DNA of 45,586 nucleotides from Paludibacteraceae bacterium (GTDB taxonomy: Bacteria > Bacteroidota > Bacteroidia > Bacteroidales > Paludibacteraceae), in assembly GCA_024401565.1 (NCBI GenBank), contig JAKSKU010000020.1, forward strand, positions 1 through 45,586. Reading direction: 5' to 3'. Positions 6,751-14,547 of this stretch are shown piece after piece. Position 1 is the stretch's first letter. The number at the start of each line of letters is the position of its first letter. Under the pieces are notes generated by a model that saw nothing but the letters and a program-made list of their open reading frames with translations, was not told the origin of the DNA and did no database searches. The position numbers and the translations under genes are program-made.

Positions 6751-8865
6751 TTAAGATATATTTCCCCAAACATTCAGCTCTCTTGCCAGGTGTGCGAGCT
6801 GGTTCACGTAGATCTGATTCTCCGGTGACTTCAAATCGGGATCGTTTGCGATGATATTGATCGATGCGTCACGCGCACGCATTAGGATCACTCCGTCGGT
6901 GGCGATGTTGGCGATACGCATCTTCATCGGTGTTCCACTCTGTTGTGTGCCTTCTATGTCTCCTTCTCCACGCAGACGAAGGTCGGCTTCGGCGATCTCG
7001 AATCCGTCGTTGGTGCGTGTCATGATCTCCATTCTGCGCATAGTCTCCTTTGCCAACTTGACGTCTGTCACCAAGATGCAGTAGCTCTGGTCCGCTCCAC
7101 GTCCTACTCGGCCTCTCAACTGGTGGAGCTGGCTGAGTCCGAATCGCTCTGCACTCTCTATCACCATCACGCTGGCGTTTGGCACGTTCACTCCAACTTC
7201 AATCACCGTCGTCGCAACCATAATATTTGCCTGGCCCGACGCGAATCTCTGCATGTTCTCGTCTTTCTCCTCCGGTGTCATCTTGCCGTGAACCATACAT
7301 ATATTATATTGAGGCTGAGGAAAAACAGCACAAAGTCGCTCGTAACCTGCGGTAAGATTCTCGAAATCAAGTTTTTCACTCTCTTTAATCAACGGGAACA
7401 CCACGTACACCTGTCGTCCTTTGGCAATCTCCATACGCATGAAATGGTATAGTTTTTCCCTGTTGGTATCATACTGATGGTATGTCTGGATTGGCTTTCT
7501 GCCTGGAGGCAACTCGTCAATCACGGAGACGGAAAGGTCGCCATACAGCGTCATAGCCAAGGTGCGAGGAATCGGTGTCGCCGTCATCACAAGAATATGA
7601 GGCGGAATCGTGTTCTTATGCCAAAGCTTTGAGCGTTGAGCCACTCCGAAACGGTGTTGCTCGTCGATGATTGCCATGCCGAGGTTGTTAAACACCACGG
7701 TATCTTCAAGAATCGCATGTGTGCCGATCAGGATTTGTGTCTCACCGGATTTTAGCGACGGAAGGAGTTTCTTACGAACGGGTGCTTTAGTGCTACCTGT
7801 CAGTAGGGCGACGTTGATGCCTATTGGAGTCAACTGCTTAAAGATAGTCTCAAAATGCTGATTAGCAAGAATCTCCGTCGGAGCAAGCAGACAAGCCTGA
7901 TAACCATTGTCGAGAGCCATGAGCATTGTCATCGTGGCGACGAGGGTTTTTCCGCTTCCCACGTCTCCCTGAAGCAGACGGTTCATCTGTTTGCCGGTGC
8001 GCACATCCTCACGAATCTCCTTGATCACTCGTTTCTGAGCACCAGTGAGCGGGAATGGCAACTGTTGGTTATAGAAATTGTTGAAATAGTCGGCGATGCG
8101 AGGAAACACCAGTCCATGCTCATTGATCTGACGTTTGTAGGCACGCTGCATCTTGAGCTGGATATAGAAGAGTTCCTCGAATTTCAATCTGTACTGAGCC
8201 TCAGCCAACGCTTGAGAATTTTCTGGATTGTGGATATTCCAGATCGCGCGGTTGAGCTCCATTAGATTTTCTCGCTCACGGATGTCGGCTGGCAGAGTCT
8301 CGTCGAGTGGGGATGTCTTGAGATTCTGAAGCTCATCCATAATAATCTGTCGCAAACCTGATGAATCAAGGTAGTTGCGCTTCATCTTGTCGGACGTATT
8401 ATACATGCTCATCAGACCATTGGTGAGATGTTTTTTTGTTGCCGACTCTATAGTGTCCATCTCAGGATGGGCAATCTGACATCTTCCTCCAAACACAGTC
8501 GGTTTGCCGAAGATGATATACTCTTTGTCTTTTTGAATTTTGTCCAAGAAATATTGGACGCCCTGGAACCAGACCAGAGAAATCGAGTCTCTTCCGTCGG
8601 AAAATTCTGCGGTAAGACGTTGCTGTCTGCCCACTCCGACAGTTTTCATCGAGACCACCTTGCCCCTAATCTGGACGTAGGTGTTGGCTCCTGATATTTC
8701 ACGGATGGAGTAGAATTTGCTTCTGTCGATATATCTGTAGGGAAAATAATACAACAAGTCTTCTGGGCGAAACACCTCTATTTCTCCCTTCAACACATCT
8801 GCCTTCTTTGGCGTAATGCCACGGCAGTTGGTCAATTCCCTTGTTCTGTAAAATGAAGTCGACAA
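6751..8865 (-). CDS. recG: ATP-dependent DNA helicase RecG
   Basis: A 704-residue RecG, which remodels stalled replication forks and Holliday junctions by driving branch migration. The N-terminal wedge/OB domain spans about residues 1-200 (CRGITPKKADVLKGE; YYFPYRYIDRS; an OB strand region ANTYVQIRGKVVSM). Helicase motifs follow: Walker A GDVGSGKT at about 302, PTEILANQH, the DEQH box IIDEQHRFGVAQR at about 399, TATPIPRTLA, then TTVIEVGVNVPNA and QLRGRVGRG. The C-terminal RecG-specific tail has ADLRLRGEGDIEGTQQSG. Length is close to E. coli RecG (693). The gene lies between helicase and ispD on the minus strand with its own spacer; there is nothing unusual in its motifs. Confidence 0.96.
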   Translation of the reverse strand: MSTSFYRTRELTNCRGITPKKADVLKGEIEVFRPEDLLYYFPYRYIDRSKFYSIREISGANTYVQIRGKVVSMKTVGVGRQQRLTAEFSDGRDSISLVWFQGVQYFLDKIQKDKEYIIFGKPTVFGGRCQIAHPEMDTIESATKKHLTNGLMSMYNTSDKMKRNYLDSSGLRQIIMDELQNLKTSPLDETLPADIRERENLMELNRAIWNIHNPENSQALAEAQYRLKFEELFYIQLKMQRAYKRQINEHGLVFPRIADYFNNFYNQQLPFPLTGAQKRVIKEIREDVRTGKQMNRLLQGDVGSGKTLVATMTMLMALDNGYQACLLAPTEILANQHFETIFKQLTPIGINVALLTGSTKAPVRKKLLPSLKSGETQILIGTHAILEDTVVFNNLGMAIIDEQHRFGVAQRSKLWHKNTIPPHILVMTATPIPRTLAMTLYGDLSVSVIDELPPGRKPIQTYHQYDTNREKLYHFMRMEIAKGRQVYVVFPLIKESEKLDFENLTAGYERLCAVFPQPQYNICMVHGKMTPEEKDENMQRFASGQANIMVATTVIEVGVNVPNASVMVIESAERFGLSQLHQLRGRVGRGADQSYCILVTDVKLAKETMRRMEIMTRTNDGFEIAEADLRLRGEGDIEGTQQSGTPMKMRIANIATDGVILMRARDASINIIANDPDLKSPENQIYVNQLAHLARELNVWGNIS

Positions 8866-8881
8866 AATTTAATGCTAAATG

Positions 8882-9049
8882 TTAGATACTTAATATTTTT
8901 CTTGATTTATGGAATGCTCTTGATTTTCGTATTTCTTTGCACATCTTTCTAGCGGTTTTGAAATCGCTTTTATCTCCGCATAAGAACAATACAAAATTTT
9001 TATAAGCATCTGAATCTTCCTTGATATCTTTACTTGCGAATTCTGTCAT
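8882..9049 (-). CDS. Small hypothetical protein (55 aa)
   Basis: A 55-residue, Lys-rich predicted protein (MTEFASKDIKEDSDAYKN..., ending RKILSI). An upstream in-frame start at 9088 exists, but the extra residues (MYNSYIIIIRSIY) look like translated AT-rich spacer, so the ATG at 9049 is preferred. It ends 17 bp before the recG start on the same strand and could be translated from an mRNA reading into recG. No family is recognised. It may equally be a chance ORF. Confidence 0.4.
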   Translation of the reverse strand: MTEFASKDIKEDSDAYKNFVLFLCGDKSDFKTARKMCKEIRKSRAFHKSRKILSI

Positions 9050-9138
9050 ATATATACTACGAATGATGATTATATACGAATTGTACAAACTTTCTTGTTT
9101 GTTATACGCTCGTCCTACGGACTCGCGTTGGTGGTGGG

Positions 9139-9160
9139 GTTAGGGCGTTCCGCCCTTAAC
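9139..9160. repeat. Small intergenic hairpin
   Basis: GTTAGGGCG (9139-9147) faces CGCCCTTAAC (9151-9160) across TTC, one base bulged. It is preceded by CGTCCTACGGACTCGCG, another short inverted repeat (9111-9127). Both lie in the 175-bp spacer between the small ORF and ispD and resemble dispersed intergenic repeats; they have no T-run for a clear terminator. Confidence 0.5.
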
Positions 9161-9224
9161 AATCCTCTTTTTAGACAACTAGTATATAATCTCCAAAATA
9201 AAAGTGCTATTGTATTCGTCTTCG

Positions 9225-9902
9225 TCAACGATTCAACATATACTCCGCGATAGCCAAATCCATTGGCGTCGTAATCTTGATATTCTCACGACAACCTTCA
9301 ACCAATGAGATTTTGTGTCCGCTATATTCCACCACGCTTGCATCGTCGGTGAAAGTTTCGATGAAGCCAACACCGTAGGCTTTCTTCAACAGTTGTAAAT
9401 CAAACACTTGTGGAGTCTGGACAAGTTTCACCATTCTACGGTCGATTTGTGAGTTTTCTCCGTTCTCCGACAAAATACGTACGGAGTCAACCGAATCCAC
9501 AACTGGCACAACGGCTTTGTCTTTAGCCGCAGCGTCATACAGACGGTTGATCATCTCTGCTGTTGCGAATGGACGAACTCCGTCGTGGACTCCGACGAGA
9601 GCATCACCGTCTTCCTGGATAGTGTTTAATCCATTAAGCACGGAATGGAAACGCGTCTTTCCACCTTCAACGATAGTGATGTCGTCAGTGTTGAAACCGT
9701 ACTCGTTGCAGCATTTATGCCAGTAGTCGAAATGTGTGGCTGGCAAGCAAACGATGATTTTAATCCCGTCGACAGCATTTCTGAAAGCATCGATAGTGCG
9801 CAAAAGAATTGGTTTGCCTGATATCGGCAGAAACTGTTTTGGAATTTCCGTACCCATTCTTAATCCTGAGCCTCCGGCCACTATTATCACAAATCTATTC
9901 AT
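9225..9902 (-). CDS. ispD: 2-C-methyl-D-erythritol 4-phosphate cytidylyltransferase
   Basis: A 225-residue IspD, which joins CTP and MEP to make CDP-ME, the third step of the non-mevalonate isoprenoid pathway. The nucleotide-binding signature is at the N-terminus: IIVAGGSGLRMG, then PKQFLPISGKPILLRTI. Other family blocks are VGVHDGVRPF near residue 105, VQTPQVFD near residue 160 and the C-terminal KITTPMDLAIAEYML. An upstream in-frame start (9923) adds MSKFRWS but overlaps the promoter, so the ATG at 9900-9902 is used. IspF is not adjacent. The promoter overlaps, head to head, the promoter of metA. Confidence 0.95.
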   Translation of the reverse strand: MNRFVIIVAGGSGLRMGTEIPKQFLPISGKPILLRTIDAFRNAVDGIKIIVCLPATHFDYWHKCCNEYGFNTDDITIVEGGKTRFHSVLNGLNTIQEDGDALVGVHDGVRPFATAEMINRLYDAAAKDKAVVPVVDSVDSVRILSENGENSQIDRRMVKLVQTPQVFDLQLLKKAYGVGFIETFTDDASVVEYSGHKISLVEGCRENIKITTPMDLAIAEYMLNR

Positions 9903-9914
9903 ACTCCACCTAAA

Positions 9915-9948
9915 TTTGCTCAAAAGTATTAAAAAATGCTTACCTTTG
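9915..9948 (+). promoter_or_regulatory. metA promoter
   Basis: -33 box TTTG (9915-9918) and -7 box TACCTTTG (9941-9948), 22 bp apart. The mRNA leader would be only about 30 nt, too short for a SAM riboswitch. Confidence 0.6.
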
Positions 9949-9952
9949 CAAA
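9921..9952 (-). promoter_or_regulatory. ispD promoter, overlapping the metA promoter
   Basis: Minus-strand -33 box TTTG (9949-9952) and -7 box TACTTTTG (9921-9928) with a 20-bp gap. Each promoter's -7 box touches the other's -33 box, so polymerase probably occupies one or the other. Confidence 0.6.
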
Positions 9953-9973
9953 GAATTTTCGAATAGAACTAAT

Positions 9974-9982
9974 TAAGGAGGT
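9974..9982 (+). promoter_or_regulatory. Unusually strong Shine-Dalgarno of metA
   Basis: TAAGGAGGT ends 3 nt before the ATG at 9986. Near-perfect anti-16S complementarity is uncommon in Bacteroidetes, where most genes here have none. It fixes the start and suggests high translation. Confidence 0.75.
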
Positions 9983-9985
9983 AAT

Positions 9986-10915
9986 ATGCCATTAAATATA
10001 CCGAAGGATTTGCCGGCTGTTGATGAGTTGAAGAAGGAAAATATATTCGTCAAAGACTCGATCGAGGCAGCCAACCAGGATATTCGTCCATTGAAGATTG
10101 TGATTCTTAATCTTATGCCGATTAAGATTACGACGGAGACTGACTTGATCCGTCTGTTGTCTAACTCACCTTTGCAGATAGAGATTGAGTTTATGCAGAT
10201 TTCAAGCCACACATCCAAGCATACTCCTATCGAGCACATGATGGCCTTCTATAAGAGTTTTGAAGTATTACGAAAAAATAAGTACGACGGAATGATCATC
10301 ACAGGAGCACCTCTTGAGTTTATGGACTATGAGGAGGTGACATACTGGAATGAGTTGACTGAGATTTTCGATTGGGCTCGCACCCACGTCACATCTACAC
10401 TTTACGTTTGCTGGGGTGCGTTTGCCGCGTTGTATCATTTCTATGGTATCAACAAAGTGATGACGGATTCCAAGATCTTCGGAGTGTTTGAGCATAAGAT
10501 ACTAGAACCGTTGAATCCTATTTTCCGTGGTTTCGACGATACATTCTATGTGCCACACAGCCGTCACTGTACATTGGATAGAAAAGATGTTGAGGCTGTA
10601 CCTGATTTGAAGATTCTTGCTGAGGGAGACGACGAAAATGGTGGTCCTGGTCCATACATGATGATGGCAAACAATGGTAAGGAGTTTTTCTTGACTGGTC
10701 ATCCAGAGTATGAGCCATACACTCTTGACGCTGAGTACCGACGTGACTTGGCGAAGGAGTTGCCAATAGAGATGCCTGTCAACTACTATAAGGATAATGA
10801 TCCAGACAAGGGACCTCAAGTAAGGTGGAGAAGTTATGCCAACTTGTTCTATTCCAACTGGTTGAATTATTTCGTTTATCAAATTACACCATACGACATT
10901 AATTTGGTGAAGTAG
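9986..10915 (+). CDS. metA: Homoserine O-acyltransferase MetA, probably acetyl-CoA type
   Basis: A 309-residue MetA, the first committed enzyme of methionine synthesis, which activates the homoserine hydroxyl. The family fold is a class-I glutamine-amidotransferase-like domain. Visible residues: Cys142 nucleophile in LYVCWGAFAALYHFYG, the HPEYE block near residue 235 supplying His and Glu, and LNLMPIKITTETDLIRLLSN near the N-terminus. Position 111 is Glu in TGAPLEFMDYEEV; in characterised MetA enzymes Glu at this position goes with acetyl-CoA and Gly (as in E. coli) with succinyl-CoA. So O-acetylhomoserine is the expected product, although automatic annotation will say succinyltransferase. 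The length equals E. coli MetA. A strong terminator follows. Confidence 0.95.
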   Translation: MPLNIPKDLPAVDELKKENIFVKDSIEAANQDIRPLKIVILNLMPIKITTETDLIRLLSNSPLQIEIEFMQISSHTSKHTPIEHMMAFYKSFEVLRKNKYDGMIITGAPLEFMDYEEVTYWNELTEIFDWARTHVTSTLYVCWGAFAALYHFYGINKVMTDSKIFGVFEHKILEPLNPIFRGFDDTFYVPHSRHCTLDRKDVEAVPDLKILAEGDDENGGPGPYMMMANNGKEFFLTGHPEYEPYTLDAEYRRDLAKELPIEMPVNYYKDNDPDKGPQVRWRSYANLFYSNWLNYFVYQITPYDINLVK

Positions 10916-10937
10916 AGACGTGGTGTACCGCGTCTCT
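10914..10937. repeat. AGAGACG...CGTCTCT hairpin overlapping the metA stop
   Basis: AGAGACG (10914-10920) pairs with CGTCTCT (10931-10937), extended by two G-C pairs and a wobble. It overlaps the metA stop codon (10913-10915). It belongs to the same family as the hairpins at 6696 and 24091. Confidence 0.65.
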
Positions 10938-10966
10938 TTGCTGAAGACGTGACATTGAAATATAGG

Positions 10967-10993
10967 AAGACGCGAGGAATCGCGTCTTTTTTT
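10967..10993 (+). terminator. Terminator of metA
   Basis: Nine-bp stem AAGACGCGA/TCGCGTCTT (10967-10975 with 10980-10988), GGAA tetraloop, followed by more T residues to 10993. GNRA-like loop and T-run make it a standard intrinsic terminator. Confidence 0.8.
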
Positions 10994-11008
10994 ATACATT
11001 GTGCTGAG

Positions 11009-11179
11009 GATTTAGCAATATTTTCACTTGTTGACTATGCTAAATCTTTGGTAATTTGATGGATTTAGCAAACTTTGGTGTATGAGAATTGTCTAAATCT
11101 ATGCGAAAACATGATATTTGGCAACGGATATTGATTTATAATCTGCCAAATCTTGGTTGAAAGACATAGATTTGGCAAA
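11009..11179. repeat. Cluster of six GATTT(A/G)GCAA motifs upstream of sufS
   Basis: The motif occurs at 11009-11018 (+), 11038-11047 (-), 11062-11071 (+), 11115-11124 (+, TATTTGGCAA), 11144-11153 (-) and 11168-11177 (+, preceded by A). A weaker relative (GTCTAAATCT) sits at 11091-11100. The 352-bp spacer holds otherwise the metA terminator, AT repeats of the AATTATGAATTA kind (about 11205-11235) and the sufS promoter. It may be a binding-site array or old repeat debris. Confidence 0.55.
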
Positions 11180-11243
11180 ATATGTGGCGTGGATTATATC
11201 GACAATTATGAATTGTGAATTATGAATTAAGAATTATAATTTG

Positions 11244-11251
11244 TAATTTTG
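11244..11251 (+). promoter_or_regulatory. -7 box of the sufSE promoter
   Basis: TAATTTTG fits TAnnTTTG. It is only 17 nt before the sufS ATG, so the leader is very short; no good -33 box at the standard distance. Confidence 0.45.
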
Positions 11252-11267
11252 CACTCCGAAAAACGAA

Positions 11268-12503
11268 ATGAAGATGTTAGATATAGTGTCAATACGCAAG
11301 GATTTTCCGATTCTGGGACAAGAAATCTACGGAAAACCATTGATATATTTCGATAATGCGGCCACAACACAGAAGCCGCAGGTGGTGCTTGACACTATTG
11401 TCGGCAACTATTCCACACAAAATGCCAATATCCATCGTGGTGTCCACTTCTTGAGCCAGGCTGCTACTGTCGCTCATGAGGAGGCTCGTGCGACGGTGCA
11501 GAAATTCATCGGTGCTGAGAAATCATGTGAGATTGTCTTCACTCGTGGCACAACTGAGGCTATCAACCTTGTGGCTGACTCTTTCGTGAGAAGCCAGTGC
11601 GTCGATGGTGATGAGATTATTGTGTCGGAGATGGAACACCACTCTAACATCGTGCCTTGGCAGCTTCAGCAGCAGAGAAAGGATATTAAGATTAAGGTGA
11701 TTCCGTTTGATGAACGTGGACATCTTCAGATTGAGAAACTTGAGGAGTTGATCACATCACGTACAAAACTTATCTCTGTGGCTCACGTATCCAATACTCT
11801 TGGTACTGTCAACCCAGTGGAGGAGATTGTGAAGATTGCGCACTCTCATAATGTGCCTGTCCTTGTCGACGGTGCTCAGTCTACTCCGCATATCAAGGTG
11901 GATGTCAAGAAGATGGATGTGGATTTTTTCGTGTTTTCTGGTCATAAGGTTTACGGTCCGACAGGTATCGGCGTCCTTTACGGCAAAGAGGCATGGCTTG
12001 ATAAACTGCCTCCTTATCAGGGTGGTGGTGAGATGATCAAGAATGTCCATTTCTCTGGCACAACATTCAATGAGTTGCCATTCAAGTTTGAGGCAGGAAC
12101 GCCGGATTATATCGGTTCGACTGCTTTGGCTGCGGCGCTCAACTATGTCTCTGCAATCGGTATGGATGAGATCCACGCTTACGAAGAGTCGTTGCGTATC
12201 TATGCGGAAGAGAAGATGAAGGAGATCGACGGAATGAGATTCATCGGTGAGAATGACCAGAAGAGCGGATTGGTATCGTTCTTGATTGGAAACATTCATC
12301 CGTACGACGTCGGAACACTTTTGGATAAGTTGGGAATCGCTGTCCGCACAGGTCATCACTGCGCTGAACCGGTGATGCAACATTTTGGAATTGAAGGAAC
12401 GGTGCGTGCATCGTTTGCTCTATACAACACAAAGGAAGAGATTGATTCATTCGTAGCCGGATTGGTGAGAGTGGCGTCAATGTTTAATAGAAAGAAGAAA
12501 TGA
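11268..12503 (+). CDS. sufS: SufS cysteine desulfurase
   Basis: A 411-residue PLP-dependent group II cysteine desulfurase. It takes sulfur from L-cysteine as a persulfide and passes it to SufE for Fe-S cluster building. Visible residues: YFDNAATTQKP near the N-terminus, the catalytic lysine Lys227 in FSGHKVYGPTGIGVLYG, and the persulfide cysteine Cys365 in the loop RTGHHCAEPVM. The short loop around this Cys is typical of SufS rather than IscS. Met1 or Met3 could be the start; both follow the same -7 box. The stop overlaps the sufE start by 4 bp (ATGA), so the two are translationally coupled. The sufBCD scaffold genes are not in the window. Confidence 0.95.
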   Translation: MKMLDIVSIRKDFPILGQEIYGKPLIYFDNAATTQKPQVVLDTIVGNYSTQNANIHRGVHFLSQAATVAHEEARATVQKFIGAEKSCEIVFTRGTTEAINLVADSFVRSQCVDGDEIIVSEMEHHSNIVPWQLQQQRKDIKIKVIPFDERGHLQIEKLEELITSRTKLISVAHVSNTLGTVNPVEEIVKIAHSHNVPVLVDGAQSTPHIKVDVKKMDVDFFVFSGHKVYGPTGIGVLYGKEAWLDKLPPYQGGGEMIKNVHFSGTTFNELPFKFEAGTPDYIGSTALAAALNYVSAIGMDEIHAYEESLRIYAEEKMKEIDGMRFIGENDQKSGLVSFLIGNIHPYDVGTLLDKLGIAVRTGHHCAEPVMQHFGIEGTVRASFALYNTKEEIDSFVAGLVRVASMFNRKKK

Positions 12504-12925
12504 GTTTGATAGACGAAAGAGAAGAGGAGATCATTGAGGAATTCTCATTCTCAGATGATTGGTTGGATATTTACCAGTTGATTATAGATAAAGGTAACGA
12601 GGGTGCTGGCATCGACGCACGTTATAAGGACGACGCTCACTTGATAGAAGGCTGCCAGAGTAAAGTGTGGGTGAATGCGGAGATGAAAGACGGAAAGGTG
12701 TATTATCAGGGAGAGAGCAATACTGAAATAGTCAATGGTATCGTCTCTATTCTTGTGTATATTTTGTCGGGCAACGAACCACAGGATATCGTTGACGCTA
12801 AATTGTCATTCATCGACAAAATCGGTCTGCAGGAACATCTTACTCCGACTCGTTCCAATGGTATGTTGGCGATGATCAAGCAGATGAGATTGTACGCAAT
12901 GGTATTTGCTACACAGCAAAAATAA
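12500..12925 (+). CDS. sufE: SufE sulfur acceptor
   Basis: A 141-residue SufE. It takes the persulfide sulfur from SufS on Cys52 (HLIEGCQSKVWV, the family signature) and delivers it to the SufBCD scaffold. Length is normal (E. coli 138). Downstream family features GESNTEIVNGIVSILV and GLQEHLTPTRSNGMLAMIKQM are present. The 4-bp overlap with sufS assigns the pair to one operon. The 63-nt spacer that follows contains AGACG/CGTCT hairpin-like repeats (12932-12953), which may end the operon. Confidence 0.95.
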   Translation: MSLIDEREEEIIEEFSFSDDWLDIYQLIIDKGNEGAGIDARYKDDAHLIEGCQSKVWVNAEMKDGKVYYQGESNTEIVNGIVSILVYILSGNEPQDIVDAKLSFIDKIGLQEHLTPTRSNGMLAMIKQMRLYAMVFATQQK

Positions 12926-12989
12926 TCCGTACAGACGCGATATAGCCACGTCTCAAAACGATTTGCCACGTCTTGACAAAATATAAATA

Positions 12990-13307
12990 ATGTTTGAAAT
13001 AATCAAAAACGGATTTTGCCCATTGTTCCTGATCCATGCAGCGATGTTGCTGGTGTTGGGAATAAAGGCAGCATTCATAACTCACGGATTTCATCGTGTT
13101 GATCTGCTAGTCTATCTAATCTGTGTCTCGCTGGCCGGAGCTTATTTTTCTTCTGGTCTAGATACAGTGTCGCTTGCAATCAATTCGGGTTTCAACTTTG
13201 TTCTTTCCGCTGCTATCCTCTATTATTTGGGTGCGGATATTAAATGGACATTCATATTGAGCGTGCCGTTCGGTCTGCTGACGGTAGGTTTGGCTTATGT
13301 GTTGTGA
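12990..13307 (+). CDS. Small three-helix membrane protein of unknown function
   Basis: A 105-residue hydrophobic protein with about three to four membrane helices: residues 10-30 (CPLFLIHAAMLLVLGIKAAF), 38-55 (LLVYLICVSLAGAYF), 62-82 (SLAINSGFNFVLSAAILYYL) and 86-104 (KWTFILSVPFGLLTVGLAYV). No charged catalytic motif. It follows sufE by 64 bp on the same strand and may share its transcript by readthrough. No family is recognised. Confidence 0.6.
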   Translation: MFEIIKNGFCPLFLIHAAMLLVLGIKAAFITHGFHRVDLLVYLICVSLAGAYFSSGLDTVSLAINSGFNFVLSAAILYYLGADIKWTFILSVPFGLLTVGLAYVL

Positions 13308-13432
13308 TAAATAATCATTTGAGAGATTATTATACCTATTGTTTTTCGGAAATATGCAATATTTTGTGGATGAATAGCAAACTGTGCATCCTGATTTAAA
13401 CACTATTTCTTTAAGTGATAATAAAATAAGAT

Positions 13433-14491
13433 ATGAGAAATAAATTTATGAGTTTTATAGTAGACGTCGCTTTGACGTTTGCTGTTTTTATGTTTGCGTC
13501 ATGTTCCTTTGACAATAAACCTGAAGAAGAGGTTAACACTGCCGAATATTTTTGGTATAAAGTTTCATTTGATCCAGATGGTACGGGAGACAAAGTGATT
13601 GTTTTTGATGCTCACGTCTATAATGAAGAAGGAGAGGTGATACTAGAAGAGCCGGATTCGACGAAATCCGCAGAAGAGATGTTGAATTTCCTAAAGCAAC
13701 ATAAATTGCCCAATCGATTAGATTTGGCATGGTATTCGTATCTTGAAGATAAAGTGTATAAAGTAAATGCGGAACTCCCTTATGAGTCTTTGTTAAACAC
13801 AGCAAGGTATATCACAGATCCTAAAATGTTGCAGCTTAATTTGTCTGTAAGACTGATGCCTAACGGTAAAATCAATATAGAATCACATAATTTTAGCAGT
13901 TGTATACGAGATGAATGGAATGTGATTGGTGTTGAAACGAGTGAATATGATGATCGTTTGCCTAAGGATAAGGAACCTGTGTTTGAAGGATACTCTGCTG
14001 ATATGGAGCGAGACAACTATAATCTGGTTCGCGATTCAATGAAAAAGGATAACTCATTCCTTGTAGACGTAAGTAATTTCAGACAGATGCGTTATGATTA
14101 TGATATTGAATTCGATATAAAAGATTATAATTTTGAGAATATAACCTTGTGGTTTCAGAATGGAGAATCTGTTATGGTAAGCTCGAGTAGCGTCTTTAAT
14201 ACATTGATTAAGAATCCGTCTGTTCCGTATGGAGGCAATCTAGTAGTATCGGATAGAAAAGAGCAGTATTGCTACAATATTAAATTCGACAATGAGGAAT
14301 GCTGGAGGGTATTAGAGTATGCGAAAATGGAAAATGTCGGAGGAAAAGGAGTTATGACTATAGCATTTGAAAACGACAAAGTGAATGTCGTTGTGAGATA
14401 TGGATCAAAAGAATATCCTATTCGAAATGTGTTGTCTTATGGTTTCTCCATGTCGGAGTTAAGGTCTGGCTTGCAAAATATGATTGAATAA
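13433..14491 (+). CDS. Lipoprotein of unknown function
   Basis: A 352-residue protein with an N-terminal lipoprotein signal: hydrophobic stretch FIVDVALTFAVFMFA and lipobox FASC, giving Cys24 as lipidation site, followed by acidic residues (SFDNKPEEE). The acidic start after the Cys fits export to the cell surface in Bacteroidetes, but this is inference. The rest is mostly beta-predicted and polar (for example YFWYKVSFDPDGTGDKVIVFDAH is split over two strands) with no recognised domain. The 125-bp upstream spacer has no clear promoter. A hairpin of the AGACG family (14501-14523) follows the gene. Confidence 0.7.
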   Translation: MRNKFMSFIVDVALTFAVFMFASCSFDNKPEEEVNTAEYFWYKVSFDPDGTGDKVIVFDAHVYNEEGEVILEEPDSTKSAEEMLNFLKQHKLPNRLDLAWYSYLEDKVYKVNAELPYESLLNTARYITDPKMLQLNLSVRLMPNGKINIESHNFSSCIRDEWNVIGVETSEYDDRLPKDKEPVFEGYSADMERDNYNLVRDSMKKDNSFLVDVSNFRQMRYDYDIEFDIKDYNFENITLWFQNGESVMVSSSSVFNTLIKNPSVPYGGNLVVSDRKEQYCYNIKFDNEECWRVLEYAKMENVGGKGVMTIAFENDKVNVVVRYGSKEYPIRNVLSYGFSMSELRSGLQNMIE

Positions 14492-14547
14492 AGCAATGTG
14501 GAGACGTGGCGTGTCGAGTCTCTTCTTATTTTAAACACGATAGAGGT

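Noticed and set aside
9953-9985. SAM riboswitch before metA
   Set aside because: The leader from the likely transcription start is about 30 nt, far too short, and contains only the Shine-Dalgarno sequence.
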